Assembly (NCBI RefSeq): GCF_030345095.1
Contig: NZ_CP128360.1
Coordinates: forward strand, 5,456,001-5,520,000
Source of the DNA: Solwaraspora sp. WMMA2056
GTDB taxonomy: Bacteria > Actinomycetota > Actinomycetes > Mycobacteriales > Micromonosporaceae
Direction of reading: 5' to 3'
Length of the DNA: 64,000 nt
Shown here: one piece after another, positions 36,009 to 44,234 of the stretch
How positions within the stretch are numbered: position 1 is the first letter of the stretch
Layout of the letters: each line of letters begins with the position of its first letter
Notes under the pieces: model-generated
Seen by the model: the letters and a program-made list of their open reading frames with translations, nothing else
What the model was told of the DNA's origin: nothing
The model's database searches: none
Made by a program: the position numbers and the translations under genes

Positions 36009-37124
36009 TCAGCCGTTCGCCGGCCGCTTGCGAACAGCTTGACGCAGACGTGCCGACCCAGTGGCATCGGCGACCACAGCGACTTCGTCCAACGCCTGGC
36101 TCGCCGCTTTCCGGTCGCCGATCGCCGAATGCACGTCGGCCAACGCGAGTAGGTAGTCACCGGCCCACTCCGCGTGCCGTTGCTCATCTGGGAGGGCAGC
36201 AAGACCAGCGGTCAGGTCGGCGATCGCGGCATCGGCGGCATGCCGGTCGACGCCGGAATGGATCGCGTGTACGAGGCCGCGTTCCATTGTCAGGAAGGCA
36301 GACGACCGGTAGTAGTGCCACGGCGGCGGGTCGTCGCCGCTGATCTCGAACTCCGCCCCGAGTTCATCAGCTTCTCGGATTGTCTCAGTCGCTGCGCGCC
36401 GGCCGTCCACGTGCGCCACGGCCCGAGCGAGCTGAAGTGTGTCGTAGACCCGCTCACCGATATAGACCTCGGTGCCGCCAGCAAGCGCCGCTCGGGACAG
36501 TTCAGCAGCCTCCGTCGGACGCCCGCACAGTTCCGCCAGATGTCCCTGGAAGCTGACCACGAGAGCCGTCAGGTCGACGTCCCCCGCAGCCACTGCCGCC
36601 GATTCGGCCTGAGCGAGCACTCGACGGGCTTGCGCGTACCGACCCAGTGTCATCTGCAACCATCCGACCAGTTGGGCGGACTGTGCGGCGAGATGCAGCA
36701 GCCTGACCCGGCCAACCCCGGTGGCGTTGGAAGCCAACTGCTGGACTGCAGTGAGGTGCGCGGCTGCGGCGTCGACGACCGCAGCCGATCCGACGGCATC
36801 TTCGAGATGACGGTGTTGGGCGAGAATCACCGCCAGCGCCTCTGCGGCGGCGGCACTAGTGTCGCCGGCCGCGAGACGAGAACGCTGGTCGTCGTCGAGT
36901 TGCCCGGCGTCGTCGACCACGAGTTGCGCCAGCCGGCCGCTCGCGCCGAGAGCGACGTCGAGATGCCTGGCGACCTGGATCGTCGGCGTCTTGCGGCCAG
37001 CCTCGAGTTCGCACAGATAGCTCGACGAGTAGGCGACACGTCGTCCGAGCTCCCGATAGGAGAGACCAGCTCGCTGACGCAGTGCACGCAGCGTACTCGG
37101 CCAGCGTGGATCAACAATGATCAT
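36009..37124 (-). CDS. XRE-family regulator with helical (TPR-like) domain
   Basis: 371 residues from the ATG at 37124. The helix-turn-helix (about 10-60) reads LRALRQRAGLSYRELGRRV and SSSYLCELEAGRKTPTIQV. The rest resembles the TPR-like region of transcriptional regulators such as the one at 34149 (VDAAAAHLTAVQQLA, GWLQMTLGRYAQARRVLAQAE, YLLALADVHSAIGD). It is lower in GC than the flanking genes, which may indicate transfer. The gap to the RAMA-CBS-HEPN operon (162 bases) makes it a possible regulator of that operon, though both read in the same direction. Confidence 0.78.
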   Translation of the reverse strand: MIIVDPRWPSTLRALRQRAGLSYRELGRRVAYSSSYLCELEAGRKTPTIQVARHLDVALGASGRLAQLVVDDAGQLDDDQRSRLAAGDTSAAAAEALAVILAQHRHLEDAVGSAAVVDAAAAHLTAVQQLASNATGVGRVRLLHLAAQSAQLVGWLQMTLGRYAQARRVLAQAESAAVAAGDVDLTALVVSFQGHLAELCGRPTEAAELSRAALAGGTEVYIGERVYDTLQLARAVAHVDGRRAATETIREADELGAEFEISGDDPPPWHYYRSSAFLTMERGLVHAIHSGVDRHAADAAIADLTAGLAALPDEQRHAEWAGDYLLALADVHSAIGDRKAASQALDEVAVVADATGSARLRQAVRKRPANG

Positions 37125-37286
37125 CGTCGGGGCTCCCTGGCGGGCGGCGTGGAGGGGCGCGGTCGAACCGAGCGCCACCACGTCCGACCGTACTCTCTCT
37201 TGGCCCAATCCCCTTGCGACACACGATTCTGTCAGGGGACCACGTCAGCGGAGCGGCATTTGTCCCAGGGCCAGCGGTGACGTCGG

Positions 37287-38687
37287 TCAGGCCAGCTCAC
37301 CGTAATGCCGCAGCAGGCTGTTGACCTTGCGCAGCTTGTCGATGGTGTCGGGCGGTGGCGGGTCCGGGTTGAAGTGCATTACGTCGTTGCGGATATGCCG
37401 GATCTCGTGCAGTCGGTCGATGAACGTCCGACGGTCGAGCGGCCAACCCAACGTGCTCCAGACGCTCGTGTCGTCCAGGACCCGCAGGTAGTCACCCATG
37501 CTGAGGTCGTCGAAGGAGTTGACCGAACGGTTACACAGCTTGCCCACCTGATCGAGGTCGACCCGACGGGTGATGATCCGACGCAGGCTCCGGTCCAACT
37601 CGCCGATCTGAAAAAAGGGCATTGCCATCTCGCCGTACGCCTGCACCACGTCAGCGGTCGTGACGATGCCGGCAACCACGTTGTCCTCGGCGCGGACGAA
37701 CACGTAGCCGCTACGCCGCAGATCGGGCAGCACGTCGATCAACTCGCGGTCGTAGCGTACGGCGACGGCCTCGGGATCGATCGCGTCGGTCAGCTTCGCG
37801 TTCGGGTCGGCATGACGGGCGTGGGCGATGGACTGCCAGGTTACTGCGCCCCGAAGGTTGCGTGGTCCGTTGAGCACGGCCAATTGCGAGTAGCCGTTGA
37901 GGAGCATCTTGGTGATGGCCTCGTCGAAGGTGGCGTTGGGCGCGACGTGCTTCAGCCCACCCAATGCGGACGGCAGGTTGCCGACGGTCAGCCCGATCGG
38001 GTCGTCGTCCAGGTCGTCCCCGGGCCCTGCCGCCGTTACGGGACCTGCTTCCGTAGCCGGTGAGTCGTCTGTGTCGCCGGGTGCCACCACCAGTCGTACG
38101 GTCGAGTCCAGTGTCACCTTGCGGAAGCTCGGCGAGGTCACCAGCCCATGGTTGGCCAGGTCGTCCTCGATCCGGCCGATCTGGTCACCACGATCCTTGG
38201 CGCCCCACAATGACAGCAGTTCACGAACCGAGAACTGCTCCGGCTGGTTCTCCTCCGCCCGCTGGCGTGCTTCCCGGAGACGTTGGTGCACCCGCCGGTC
38301 GAATCCCTCGACACCTGGTTCATCAGGCGAACCCGCCGCAGCGCGGTCGAGCAGTTCCTGGCGCAATGCGTCCAGCGGGCGCCCGTTCTCCTCGACTGTC
38401 CAGGCCAGCCAGCCGTCCACCGCCCGCATCCCGGCGGCGGCCATCGCTGCTCCCGACGGTGAGGAGAACTCCTGGCCGTCGGGAAGCCGGATGCGGCTGT
38501 TGTCGACTATCTCGGCGTGGTAGGTCTCACCGACCCGCCGACGGACGAACCGTAGCCGCGCACCTGGCCGGAGCAGACCGGCGCGCAGCAGGTCACTCAC
38601 CCGAACCCGACGACCGCCCAGCAGATAGGTCGTTCGCTGGGTCGGGCCGACGCGGGGTTCCCACTGGCTGTCGCTCATTCCGTTCAT
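37287..38687 (-). CDS. RAMA-CBS-HEPN protein (putative RNase effector)
   Basis: 466 residues in three parts. Residues ~23-115 match the RAMA (restriction-adenine-methylase-associated) pattern: LLRPGARLRF, GETYHAEIVDNSRIRLPDG, EFSSPSGAAMAA and DGWLAWTVEENG. Residues ~240-370 are a pair of CBS modules (APNATFDEAITKMLLNGYSQ, then RYDRELIDVLPDLRRSGYVF), which usually bind adenine nucleotides. Residues ~385-466 are a HEPN-like helical domain ending in RHIRNDVMHFNPD, with the Rx4H RNase motif at Arg433-His438. I infer a nuclease gated by nucleotide and possibly modified-DNA sensing. It ends a three-gene operon with ParA. An alternative ATG at 38678 has slightly better ribosome-site spacing. Confidence 0.75.
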   Translation of the reverse strand: MNGMSDSQWEPRVGPTQRTTYLLGGRRVRVSDLLRAGLLRPGARLRFVRRRVGETYHAEIVDNSRIRLPDGQEFSSPSGAAMAAAGMRAVDGWLAWTVEENGRPLDALRQELLDRAAAGSPDEPGVEGFDRRVHQRLREARQRAEENQPEQFSVRELLSLWGAKDRGDQIGRIEDDLANHGLVTSPSFRKVTLDSTVRLVVAPGDTDDSPATEAGPVTAAGPGDDLDDDPIGLTVGNLPSALGGLKHVAPNATFDEAITKMLLNGYSQLAVLNGPRNLRGAVTWQSIAHARHADPNAKLTDAIDPEAVAVRYDRELIDVLPDLRRSGYVFVRAEDNVVAGIVTTADVVQAYGEMAMPFFQIGELDRSLRRIITRRVDLDQVGKLCNRSVNSFDDLSMGDYLRVLDDTSVWSTLGWPLDRRTFIDRLHEIRHIRNDVMHFNPDPPPPDTIDKLRKVNSLLRHYGELA

Positions 38688-38695
38688 CCGCCCCG

Positions 38696-39196
38696 TCAGC
38701 CTCGCCGCAGGTTGGCATGTTTGCCACGACCGGCGACGAGGAGGTTGAGGATCCGCTTGGCGACCTCGTCCATCCTGCCGCTCGACGGGACGTTGAGCGT
38801 CTTGGCGATCTCCTGCAACCGAGTCTTCTTGAGCTTGAGTGCCGCGAGCCGTTCGGTGGCCTCGTCGATCGTCTGGCAGGCGCGAAGCTGCGTCACCACC
38901 GCACCGGCGTCGAACAGTTCGTCCGGCAGCGTCTGCTTGCGACTGCCCGGCGGCCGCCGGGTGACCTGCGCGGGCGCGGGCTCAGCCGCCGGTACGGCGA
39001 CAGGCTCGACCGATGGCGCGGCGACGGGTACGGCAGGTGGCGGTTCGGCGGTCGTCGGCGCCGCGTCGCTGACAAGGTCCAGCAGCGCCAGGCGGGCACG
39101 CCCTTCTACCAGGGCGAGGAGCCGGTCGCTCGGCAAATCGGCGAGGAACGTCGCCATGCTCGCCTGTGCTCGCAGCAGCAGCTCGATGTCCCTCAC
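38696..39196 (-). CDS. Small protein with C-terminal SAP-like domain
   Basis: 166 residues. Residues 1-45 are a charged helix (LLLRAQASMATFLADLPSDR). Residues ~46-80 are a Pro/Ala/Val linker. Residues ~88-166 are a compact helical domain with KLKKTRLQEIAKTLNVPSSG and RMDEVAKRILNLLVAGRG, which has the helix-bend-helix look of SAP/Rho-N DNA-binding motifs. It starts with GTG overlapping the ParA stop (GTGA) and is followed 8 bases later by the RAMA-CBS-HEPN gene. It may be the ParB-like or DNA-binding partner of the ParA protein; that is inference. Confidence 0.6.
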   Translation of the reverse strand: MRDIELLLRAQASMATFLADLPSDRLLALVEGRARLALLDLVSDAAPTTAEPPPAVPVAAPSVEPVAVPAAEPAPAQVTRRPPGSRKQTLPDELFDAGAVVTQLRACQTIDEATERLAALKLKKTRLQEIAKTLNVPSSGRMDEVAKRILNLLVAGRGKHANLRRG

Positions 39197-40134
39197 CGTG
39201 CCGCCCCCGTTCCGACAGAGTCGAGGATCTCCGTGGTCAGCTTGCGGAACTCGACGACCACATCGTCGGTGACCGGCGCACGCAGCACGGCCGGTACGCC
39301 ACCTTCCCCTGCGTCGCCGAAGTATCGAGGGCTGTCCCGAATCATGCCGTTTAGCGGCAGGATGTCGCTGTTGAGTCGAACATCTTCCATGTAGTACCGC
39401 TGGGCACCGATTGGCTTCTTGGCGTGGAACTTCACCATTGTGAAGACCACCCCGAGATACCTGGTCCGGATAGCCCTGTCACTGTCATTCTTTGCGGCGC
39501 CGTGATTGACATAATCGTTGTACTCTGCGACCAGCTCGTCACAGTTACTGGCCAGATACTGGATGCCGAGCGTGGACAGGTAGTCGGGCCTGGCCGGCAC
39601 CAGGACATGGTCGCTGGCGACAATCGCAGTCTTGGTGACCAGGCCGAAGTTCGGCGCGCAGTCGATGAGGACGAGATCGTACCGCTCGAACTCCTCGTGC
39701 CGGAGCGCACGCGCAAGACATCCGTGCAGGTCGAGGAACTTACGCTTGGACTCACCGAGGGTGGTACCGGCGCCGAGGCGCGCAGCGAGTCGCAGGTCGA
39801 TGTCAATGAGCTTCAGGTGCGAGGAGATCAGGTCGAGTCGACCCCCTGACTCCTCCAGTTCCGCGTTGACCCGAGGCGGCGTAACGATGAGATCCTGCAG
39901 TTCGACCTCACGGCCCGGCATCTCCCCCTCGTACCACCGCATGATCGTCGCGTCCTTGCTGAGCTCCTCCCGCCACTGGTCGACGCTGTAGAAAGAAAAG
40001 GTAAGGTTCGCTTGCGGATCAAGGTCGATCAGTAGCACCTTGTGCCCACGACTCGCAACATCGGCACCCAGATTTGCCGTTAGTGTCGTCTTGCCGACAC
40101 CACCTTTGTAGTTCATGATCGCGATGACCTGCAC
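39193..40134 (-). CDS. ParA/Soj-family ATPase
   Basis: 313 residues. The deviant Walker A NYKGGVGKTT is at residues 8-17 (Lys10 and Lys15), then VLLIDLDPQANLTFS, VLIDCAPNFGLVTKTAI and VLVPARPDYLSTLG. These define an orphan ParA of the accessory type. The GTG at 40134 has GGGAG 6 bases upstream; the frame is open 21 codons further, but without homology. No parS-like repeat or ParB is seen beside it. It heads the operon with the SAP-like and RAMA-CBS-HEPN genes. It is AT-richer than its neighbours, suggesting acquisition. It may position the partners on DNA or switch them by ATP. Confidence 0.9.
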   Translation of the reverse strand: MQVIAIMNYKGGVGKTTLTANLGADVASRGHKVLLIDLDPQANLTFSFYSVDQWREELSKDATIMRWYEGEMPGREVELQDLIVTPPRVNAELEESGGRLDLISSHLKLIDIDLRLAARLGAGTTLGESKRKFLDLHGCLARALRHEEFERYDLVLIDCAPNFGLVTKTAIVASDHVLVPARPDYLSTLGIQYLASNCDELVAEYNDYVNHGAAKNDSDRAIRTRYLGVVFTMVKFHAKKPIGAQRYYMEDVRLNSDILPLNGMIRDSPRYFGDAGEGGVPAVLRAPVTDDVVVEFRKLTTEILDSVGTGAAR

Positions 40135-40516
40135 GGAGTGCTCCCGTCGATCGACAAGCAGATCCGGCGACAATACCAGGAGTGCCGTCATTAACAAATG
40201 CCCGTGAGCTTCACGTAAATTGCCAACTAGTTGTCACATCGACGCTGGCGAGAGGGTTCACGACCCCGTCAATCAACCGCCAGGACAGCGACTGAGCAGG
40301 ACTTTAGAACACACGTTTGAGGACCGGGTCCGGCCGGGCAACTCTTCGCCGGAAAGATCTCCTCGCGGAGCTCAAGGGCCGACGATCCGGTCCGCACGCT
40401 TTCCATGCAGGCCACGTTCGATGATCCACAGTGGGACGACATTGAGTGTTGATGTGATCACTATACGCACATATGGTGGATGTGCTCGCCGAATCCCTTG
40501 TCGATGGAGACGATCA
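40135..40516. other. 382-base intergenic region between parA and the secreted protein gene
   Basis: No coding frame is convincing. The stretch 40440-40485 is AT-rich, with TGTGATCACTATACGCACAT, and may hold the promoter of the + strand gene. Its GGAG ribosome site is at 40506-40509. The first 130 bases, also low in GC (TTAACAAATG, AAATTGCCAAC), are likely the parA promoter. Confidence 0.5.
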
Positions 40517-41701
40517 ATGCGAGGTCACCGAAGCGCCGCACCACGCACGTTCGGATCGGGCCGGCTGACCGCTGTCCTGACGATCACCGCACTGCTCGCC
40601 GCAGCGCCAGCACCGGCGGCGGCCCACCCACAGGTTGCGGAGGACATCGGGCCCACTGCGGTCAGGGCAATGGACATCCCAGGTGGTTTCGCCAGTTGGG
40701 CCGAGCTGTTCACCATGCAGGACAGGCTCAACGTCGCAGCGGACGCTCTGCAGGCCCTGCGAGACACAGAAGGCACCGGCTACGCCGGCGTCACCGCCGA
40801 CCCGGCCGACCGCGCGGTCCACCTCTACTGGAAGGGGTCGGTGCCTTCAGCGGTGCACAGCCTCGCACGGGATCAACTGGTGCCGGTCCAGATCCGGCCG
40901 GCGCGCCATACCGAGGCGGAGCTGTCCGCCCTGGCCCGGGAAGCGGTCACCGAGGGCCGGCTCACGTCGGCCGCACCGCGAGCAGATGGCAGCGGCATCG
41001 TCGGCGACAGCCGACAGGTGGTGACGGCCGGTGTGGCGGCAGCCGGCGACGAACCCTCGAACAGCATTGCGACAATGCCGCCGTTCGGCGGCGGTTTCCA
41101 GTTCCGGAACGTCGACGCGCAACGGAGCTGCACTCTCGGCTTCACCGTCAACTACGGAAGCAACAAGCACATCGTCAGTTCCGGCCAGTGCGGTGATGAC
41201 GGAGATCAGACGACGGTGAGCTACATGTCCCACGGGAACATCTTCGGCACCAACAAGGCCAAGGACCTCCTGCTCGTCGAATCGTGGCGGCCCCAGAACC
41301 TCATGTACTGGCCTCGCGGCACGGCTGGCCGTCGGGTCCACGATGCATACGGCAGTCACGTCGGCAACTACGTCTGCACCATGCGTGAGTACGACGAGTT
41401 CTGCGACATGCAGGTGCAGGCGACCGGCGAGTACGTCGACATCGGCTATCTGATCGGGCCGCTGGTCCGAGCGGAGAAGTCCGACGGCGGGTGTGTGTTC
41501 ACCACGGACCGGCTCGGCGGCCCTGTCTACACCGTGCGGGAGGACGGCTACTCCGTCAATGCGCGCGGCACACTGAGCGCCGGGGTGCTCGACACCGTCT
41601 GCCCCATCTACCAGGGCACCGTTGCTGGCTCCAGCGTCATCTGGTACGTCGACATCATGGACAGCCTCGCCGAGTACGGGGCCACCATCGCCACGTCCTG
41701 A
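40517..41701 (+). CDS. Secreted trypsin-fold pseudoprotease
   Basis: 394 residues. Residues 1-36 are a signal peptide. Residues ~40-185 form a pro-domain-like region. From ~190 the chain follows the streptogrisin/alpha-lytic plan: CTLGFTVNYGSNKHIVSSGQCG and GGCVFTTDRLGGPVY. In active enzymes these blocks read TAGHCG and GDSGGP. Here the catalytic His is Gln and the Ser is Leu, while an Asp remains in KDLLLVES. The protein therefore should not cleave peptides and may act as a binder, inhibitor or decoy. Cys residues are retained. Start: ATG 40517 with GGAG 7 bases upstream. A hairpin follows the stop. Confidence 0.78.
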   Translation: MRGHRSAAPRTFGSGRLTAVLTITALLAAAPAPAAAHPQVAEDIGPTAVRAMDIPGGFASWAELFTMQDRLNVAADALQALRDTEGTGYAGVTADPADRAVHLYWKGSVPSAVHSLARDQLVPVQIRPARHTEAELSALAREAVTEGRLTSAAPRADGSGIVGDSRQVVTAGVAAAGDEPSNSIATMPPFGGGFQFRNVDAQRSCTLGFTVNYGSNKHIVSSGQCGDDGDQTTVSYMSHGNIFGTNKAKDLLLVESWRPQNLMYWPRGTAGRRVHDAYGSHVGNYVCTMREYDEFCDMQVQATGEYVDIGYLIGPLVRAEKSDGGCVFTTDRLGGPVYTVREDGYSVNARGTLSAGVLDTVCPIYQGTVAGSSVIWYVDIMDSLAEYGATIATS

Positions 41702-41715
41702 TCATCCGCCGAGGG

Positions 41716-41747
41716 CGGCGTCACCACTTTGCACAGCGGTGACGCCG
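41716..41747. terminator. Hairpin terminator
   Basis: CGGCGTCACC (41716-41725) and GGTGACGCCG (41738-41747) with a 12-base loop, between the convergent stops of the pseudoprotease (41701) and the DUF624 gene (41763). Confidence 0.65.
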
Positions 41748-41762
41748 TTCTCATCACTAGGG

Positions 41763-42464
41763 CTACTGCAGGGCATCGGACAGTGCGGCGCGGCTGTTGA
41801 CCCAGACGACCAGCAGCGCGCAGCCGGGCAGTGTTGACAGTGCCAGCAGCGGCGCCTGGTTGACCGACAGCAGGGCGGCCAGCAGCACGACCAGGCTGAG
41901 CAGGCTCAACGGTGTCCGCCGTACCGCCGACCAGATCGCGGTCCGGACGGCCGCGCGCACGCCCAGGCCCGGGGCCAGCTCGACCAGGGCCAGCAGCAGG
42001 ACCGTCGCGGCCAGAACCACGACGGCGGTGACGACCAGCAGCGGTACGAGCACCGCCGCAGCACCGGCGTCGTGCAGCCAGACGATGTCGGTCACCAGGA
42101 CCGCCACCAGCGCCGTCGCCACCGACCAGCGCCGCGTCGCTGCGGCGAAGTTCCGCCGGTACGCGCGGAAGTACTCACGTACCGGTGCCCGGTCGTCGTC
42201 CTCGGCCTGCCGCAGGTAGCCGAACGCGGCGGCGACCGCCGGCCCGACGCCGACAGTCAGCAGCCCGAAGAAGACCGGGTAGCGCCACGGTTGGGCGACG
42301 ACGGCGAGCGCGACCAGCAGCGGCAGGTTGGTGATGGCCAGCCCGAGGTTGACCACCAGCACCCGGTGCACCAGCGACCAGATGACCGACCAGGTGTCCG
42401 CGCCGACGTTGACCCGCGCGGCCAGCGACGGCCGCAGCGGTTGGCGCACCCCGGCCGCGCTCAC
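41763..42464 (-). CDS. DUF624 (YesL-like) membrane protein
   Basis: 233 residues with about five hydrophobic segments (LGLAITNLPLLVALAVVA, VFFGLLTVGVGPAVAAAFG, and several Val/Leu-rich helices to the end). The RQAEDDDRAPVREYFRAYRRNF loop is the DUF624 hallmark. In Bacillus, YesL belongs to the rhamnogalacturonan-use locus beside an ABC importer; here too it ends an importer operon. The GTG start overlaps the permease stop (GTGA). Its job in transport is not known. Confidence 0.8.
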   Translation of the reverse strand: MSAAGVRQPLRPSLAARVNVGADTWSVIWSLVHRVLVVNLGLAITNLPLLVALAVVAQPWRYPVFFGLLTVGVGPAVAAAFGYLRQAEDDDRAPVREYFRAYRRNFAAATRRWSVATALVAVLVTDIVWLHDAGAAAVLVPLLVVTAVVVLAATVLLLALVELAPGLGVRAAVRTAIWSAVRRTPLSLLSLVVLLAALLSVNQAPLLALSTLPGCALLVVWVNSRAALSDALQ

Positions 42465-43282
42465 TTCAACCCACTCGTGGCGATGCCCTGCACAAAGTAG
42501 CGCTGCCCGAGCAGGAAGACGACCAGGATCGGCAGGATCGACAGCACCGAGCCGGTCATGATCATGGCGTACTCGGCTTCGTAGAGGCCGATGAAGGTCC
42601 GTAGCCCGATCTGTACGGTCCAGAGGTCGTTGCTGGTCAGGTAGATGAACGGTCCCATGTAGTCGTTCCAGGTGTTGACGAAGGTGAGCAGCGCCAGGCT
42701 GGCCAGCGCTGGCTTGGACAACGGCAGCACGATCCGCGCCCAGATGCCGTACTCGCTGAGCCCGTCGATGCGGGCGGCCTCGGTCAGCTCGTCGGGGATG
42801 GTCAGGTAGTACTGGCGCATCAGGAACACGCCGAATGCGCCGAACGCCTGCAGCAGGATCAGCGACAGGTGGGTGTTCACCAGGCCGAGCCGTTCCATGA
42901 TGATGTACTGCGGCACCATGTACGCCTGCCACGGCACGGCGATCGTGGCGATGTAGGCGAGGAACAGCACGTCGCGGCCCGGGAAACTGATCTTCGCGAA
43001 GCCGTACGCGGCGAAGCTGCCGGTCAGCACCTGCAGGAACGTGATGGTGACGCTGAGGAACATCGAGTTGTACAGGTAGGTGCCGAGCGGGATCCGGTCC
43101 CAGATGCGCAGGTAGTTGTCGAAGTGGAACTCCTGCGGGATCCACTGGATCGGCACCGTCAGCACCTGCGAGTCCAGTTTGACCGAGGAGACCAGCATCC
43201 AGGCGAACGGCACCAGGACGGCCAGGCCGAGGACGGTGAGCAGGATCTGCCCGACGGCCCGCCGCAGCAGCGTGAGGCTCAT
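42461..43282 (-). CDS. Carbohydrate ABC transporter permease (MalG type)
   Basis: 273 residues with six predicted membrane helices, starting with GQILLTVLGLAVLVPFAWML. The EAA loop that contacts the ATPase reads EAARIDGLSEYGIWARIVLP. It is the second permease of the importer. Its start overlaps the stop of the first permease (ATGA-type), and it is coupled to the DUF624 gene. No ATP-binding subunit is in the window; such importers often share one MsiK-type ATPase encoded elsewhere. Confidence 0.93.
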   Translation of the reverse strand: MSLTLLRRAVGQILLTVLGLAVLVPFAWMLVSSVKLDSQVLTVPIQWIPQEFHFDNYLRIWDRIPLGTYLYNSMFLSVTITFLQVLTGSFAAYGFAKISFPGRDVLFLAYIATIAVPWQAYMVPQYIIMERLGLVNTHLSLILLQAFGAFGVFLMRQYYLTIPDELTEAARIDGLSEYGIWARIVLPLSKPALASLALLTFVNTWNDYMGPFIYLTSNDLWTVQIGLRTFIGLYEAEYAMIMTGSVLSILPILVVFLLGQRYFVQGIATSGLK

Positions 43283-44226
43283 TGTTCACCCCTTCGCTGC
43301 AGCCGGAACTGGACCACGGTGATCACCAGGACGATGACGAACAGCACCATGGCGATCGCCGACGAGTAGCCGAACCGGCCCTGGGTGATGCCCTCGCGGA
43401 AGATCAACTGGGACAGCACCAGGGTGGCGCGGCCCGGACCGCCCTCGGTCATCACCTGGATCAGGTCGAACACCTTGAAGCTGGAGATGGTCAACATGAT
43501 CAGGACGAAGAAGGTGGTGGGCCGCAGCGACGGCACGGTGATGTGCCGGAACCGCTGCCAGGCCGAGGCCCCGTCGGTGCGGGCCGCCTCGTACAGCTCG
43601 GGCGGGATGGTCTGCAGCCCGGCCAGGTAGAGCACCATGTAGTAGCCCATGTCCCGCCAGACGCTGGTGATGATGACCGCCGGCATCGCCCAGGTCGTCG
43701 AGGTGGTCCAGCCGGGTGGGTTGTCGATGCCGATCGCCCGCAGCAGCTGGTTGACCGGCCCGGCGTCGGGGTTGAACAGCATGTTCCACACCACGGCCAC
43801 CGCGACCAGGGCGGTGATGTAGGGGAAGAACAACGCGGTACGGAAGAACCGGACGCCGCGCATCGCCCGGTTGAGCAGTACGGCGAAGCCGAGCGCGGCG
43901 ACCAGGGTCAACGGGATGTGCCCGACCGCGTAGTAGGTGGTGTTGTACAGCGCGGTCCAGAACGTCTCGCTGCCCACCATGCGGCGGAAGTTGTCCAGCC
44001 CGACCCATTCGGGGCTGCTGTAGGAGTTCCACTCCATGAAGGCCAGCGCCAGGGCGGCGACCACCGGCACCAGGGTGAGCGCGGCGAATCCGATGAAGTT
44101 CGGCAGGATGAAGCTCCAGCCGGCCAGGGTGTTGCGTCGGCGCAGCCGACGGGCCGCCCCGGTGCCCGGCGGCGAACCGCCGGGCACCGGGGTGCGTACG
44201 GTGTCGATCGGAGTGTGGATCGCCAT
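43279..44226 (-). CDS. Carbohydrate ABC transporter permease (MalF type)
   Basis: 315 residues, six membrane helices plus a leading cytoplasmic stretch (RRLRRRNTLAGWSFILPNFIG). The EAA loop is YEAARTDGASAWQRFRHITVP. It pairs with the MalG-type permease downstream, with which it overlaps by 4 bases. The solute-binding gene lies 8 bases upstream. Confidence 0.93.
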   Translation of the reverse strand: MAIHTPIDTVRTPVPGGSPPGTGAARRLRRRNTLAGWSFILPNFIGFAALTLVPVVAALALAFMEWNSYSSPEWVGLDNFRRMVGSETFWTALYNTTYYAVGHIPLTLVAALGFAVLLNRAMRGVRFFRTALFFPYITALVAVAVVWNMLFNPDAGPVNQLLRAIGIDNPPGWTTSTTWAMPAVIITSVWRDMGYYMVLYLAGLQTIPPELYEAARTDGASAWQRFRHITVPSLRPTTFFVLIMLTISSFKVFDLIQVMTEGGPGRATLVLSQLIFREGITQGRFGYSSAIAMVLFVIVLVITVVQFRLQRRGEQ

Positions 44227-44234
44227 GGTGGGGG

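Noticed and set aside
39193-40134. Chromosomal parA near the replication origin
   Set aside because: No parB, gidB, rnpA or dnaA neighbours; the operon partners are accessory-type genes.
41763-43289. Longer 508-codon version of the DUF624 gene
   Set aside because: The upstream half is the permease gene in a wrong frame; the GTG at 42464 overlapping the permease stop is correct.
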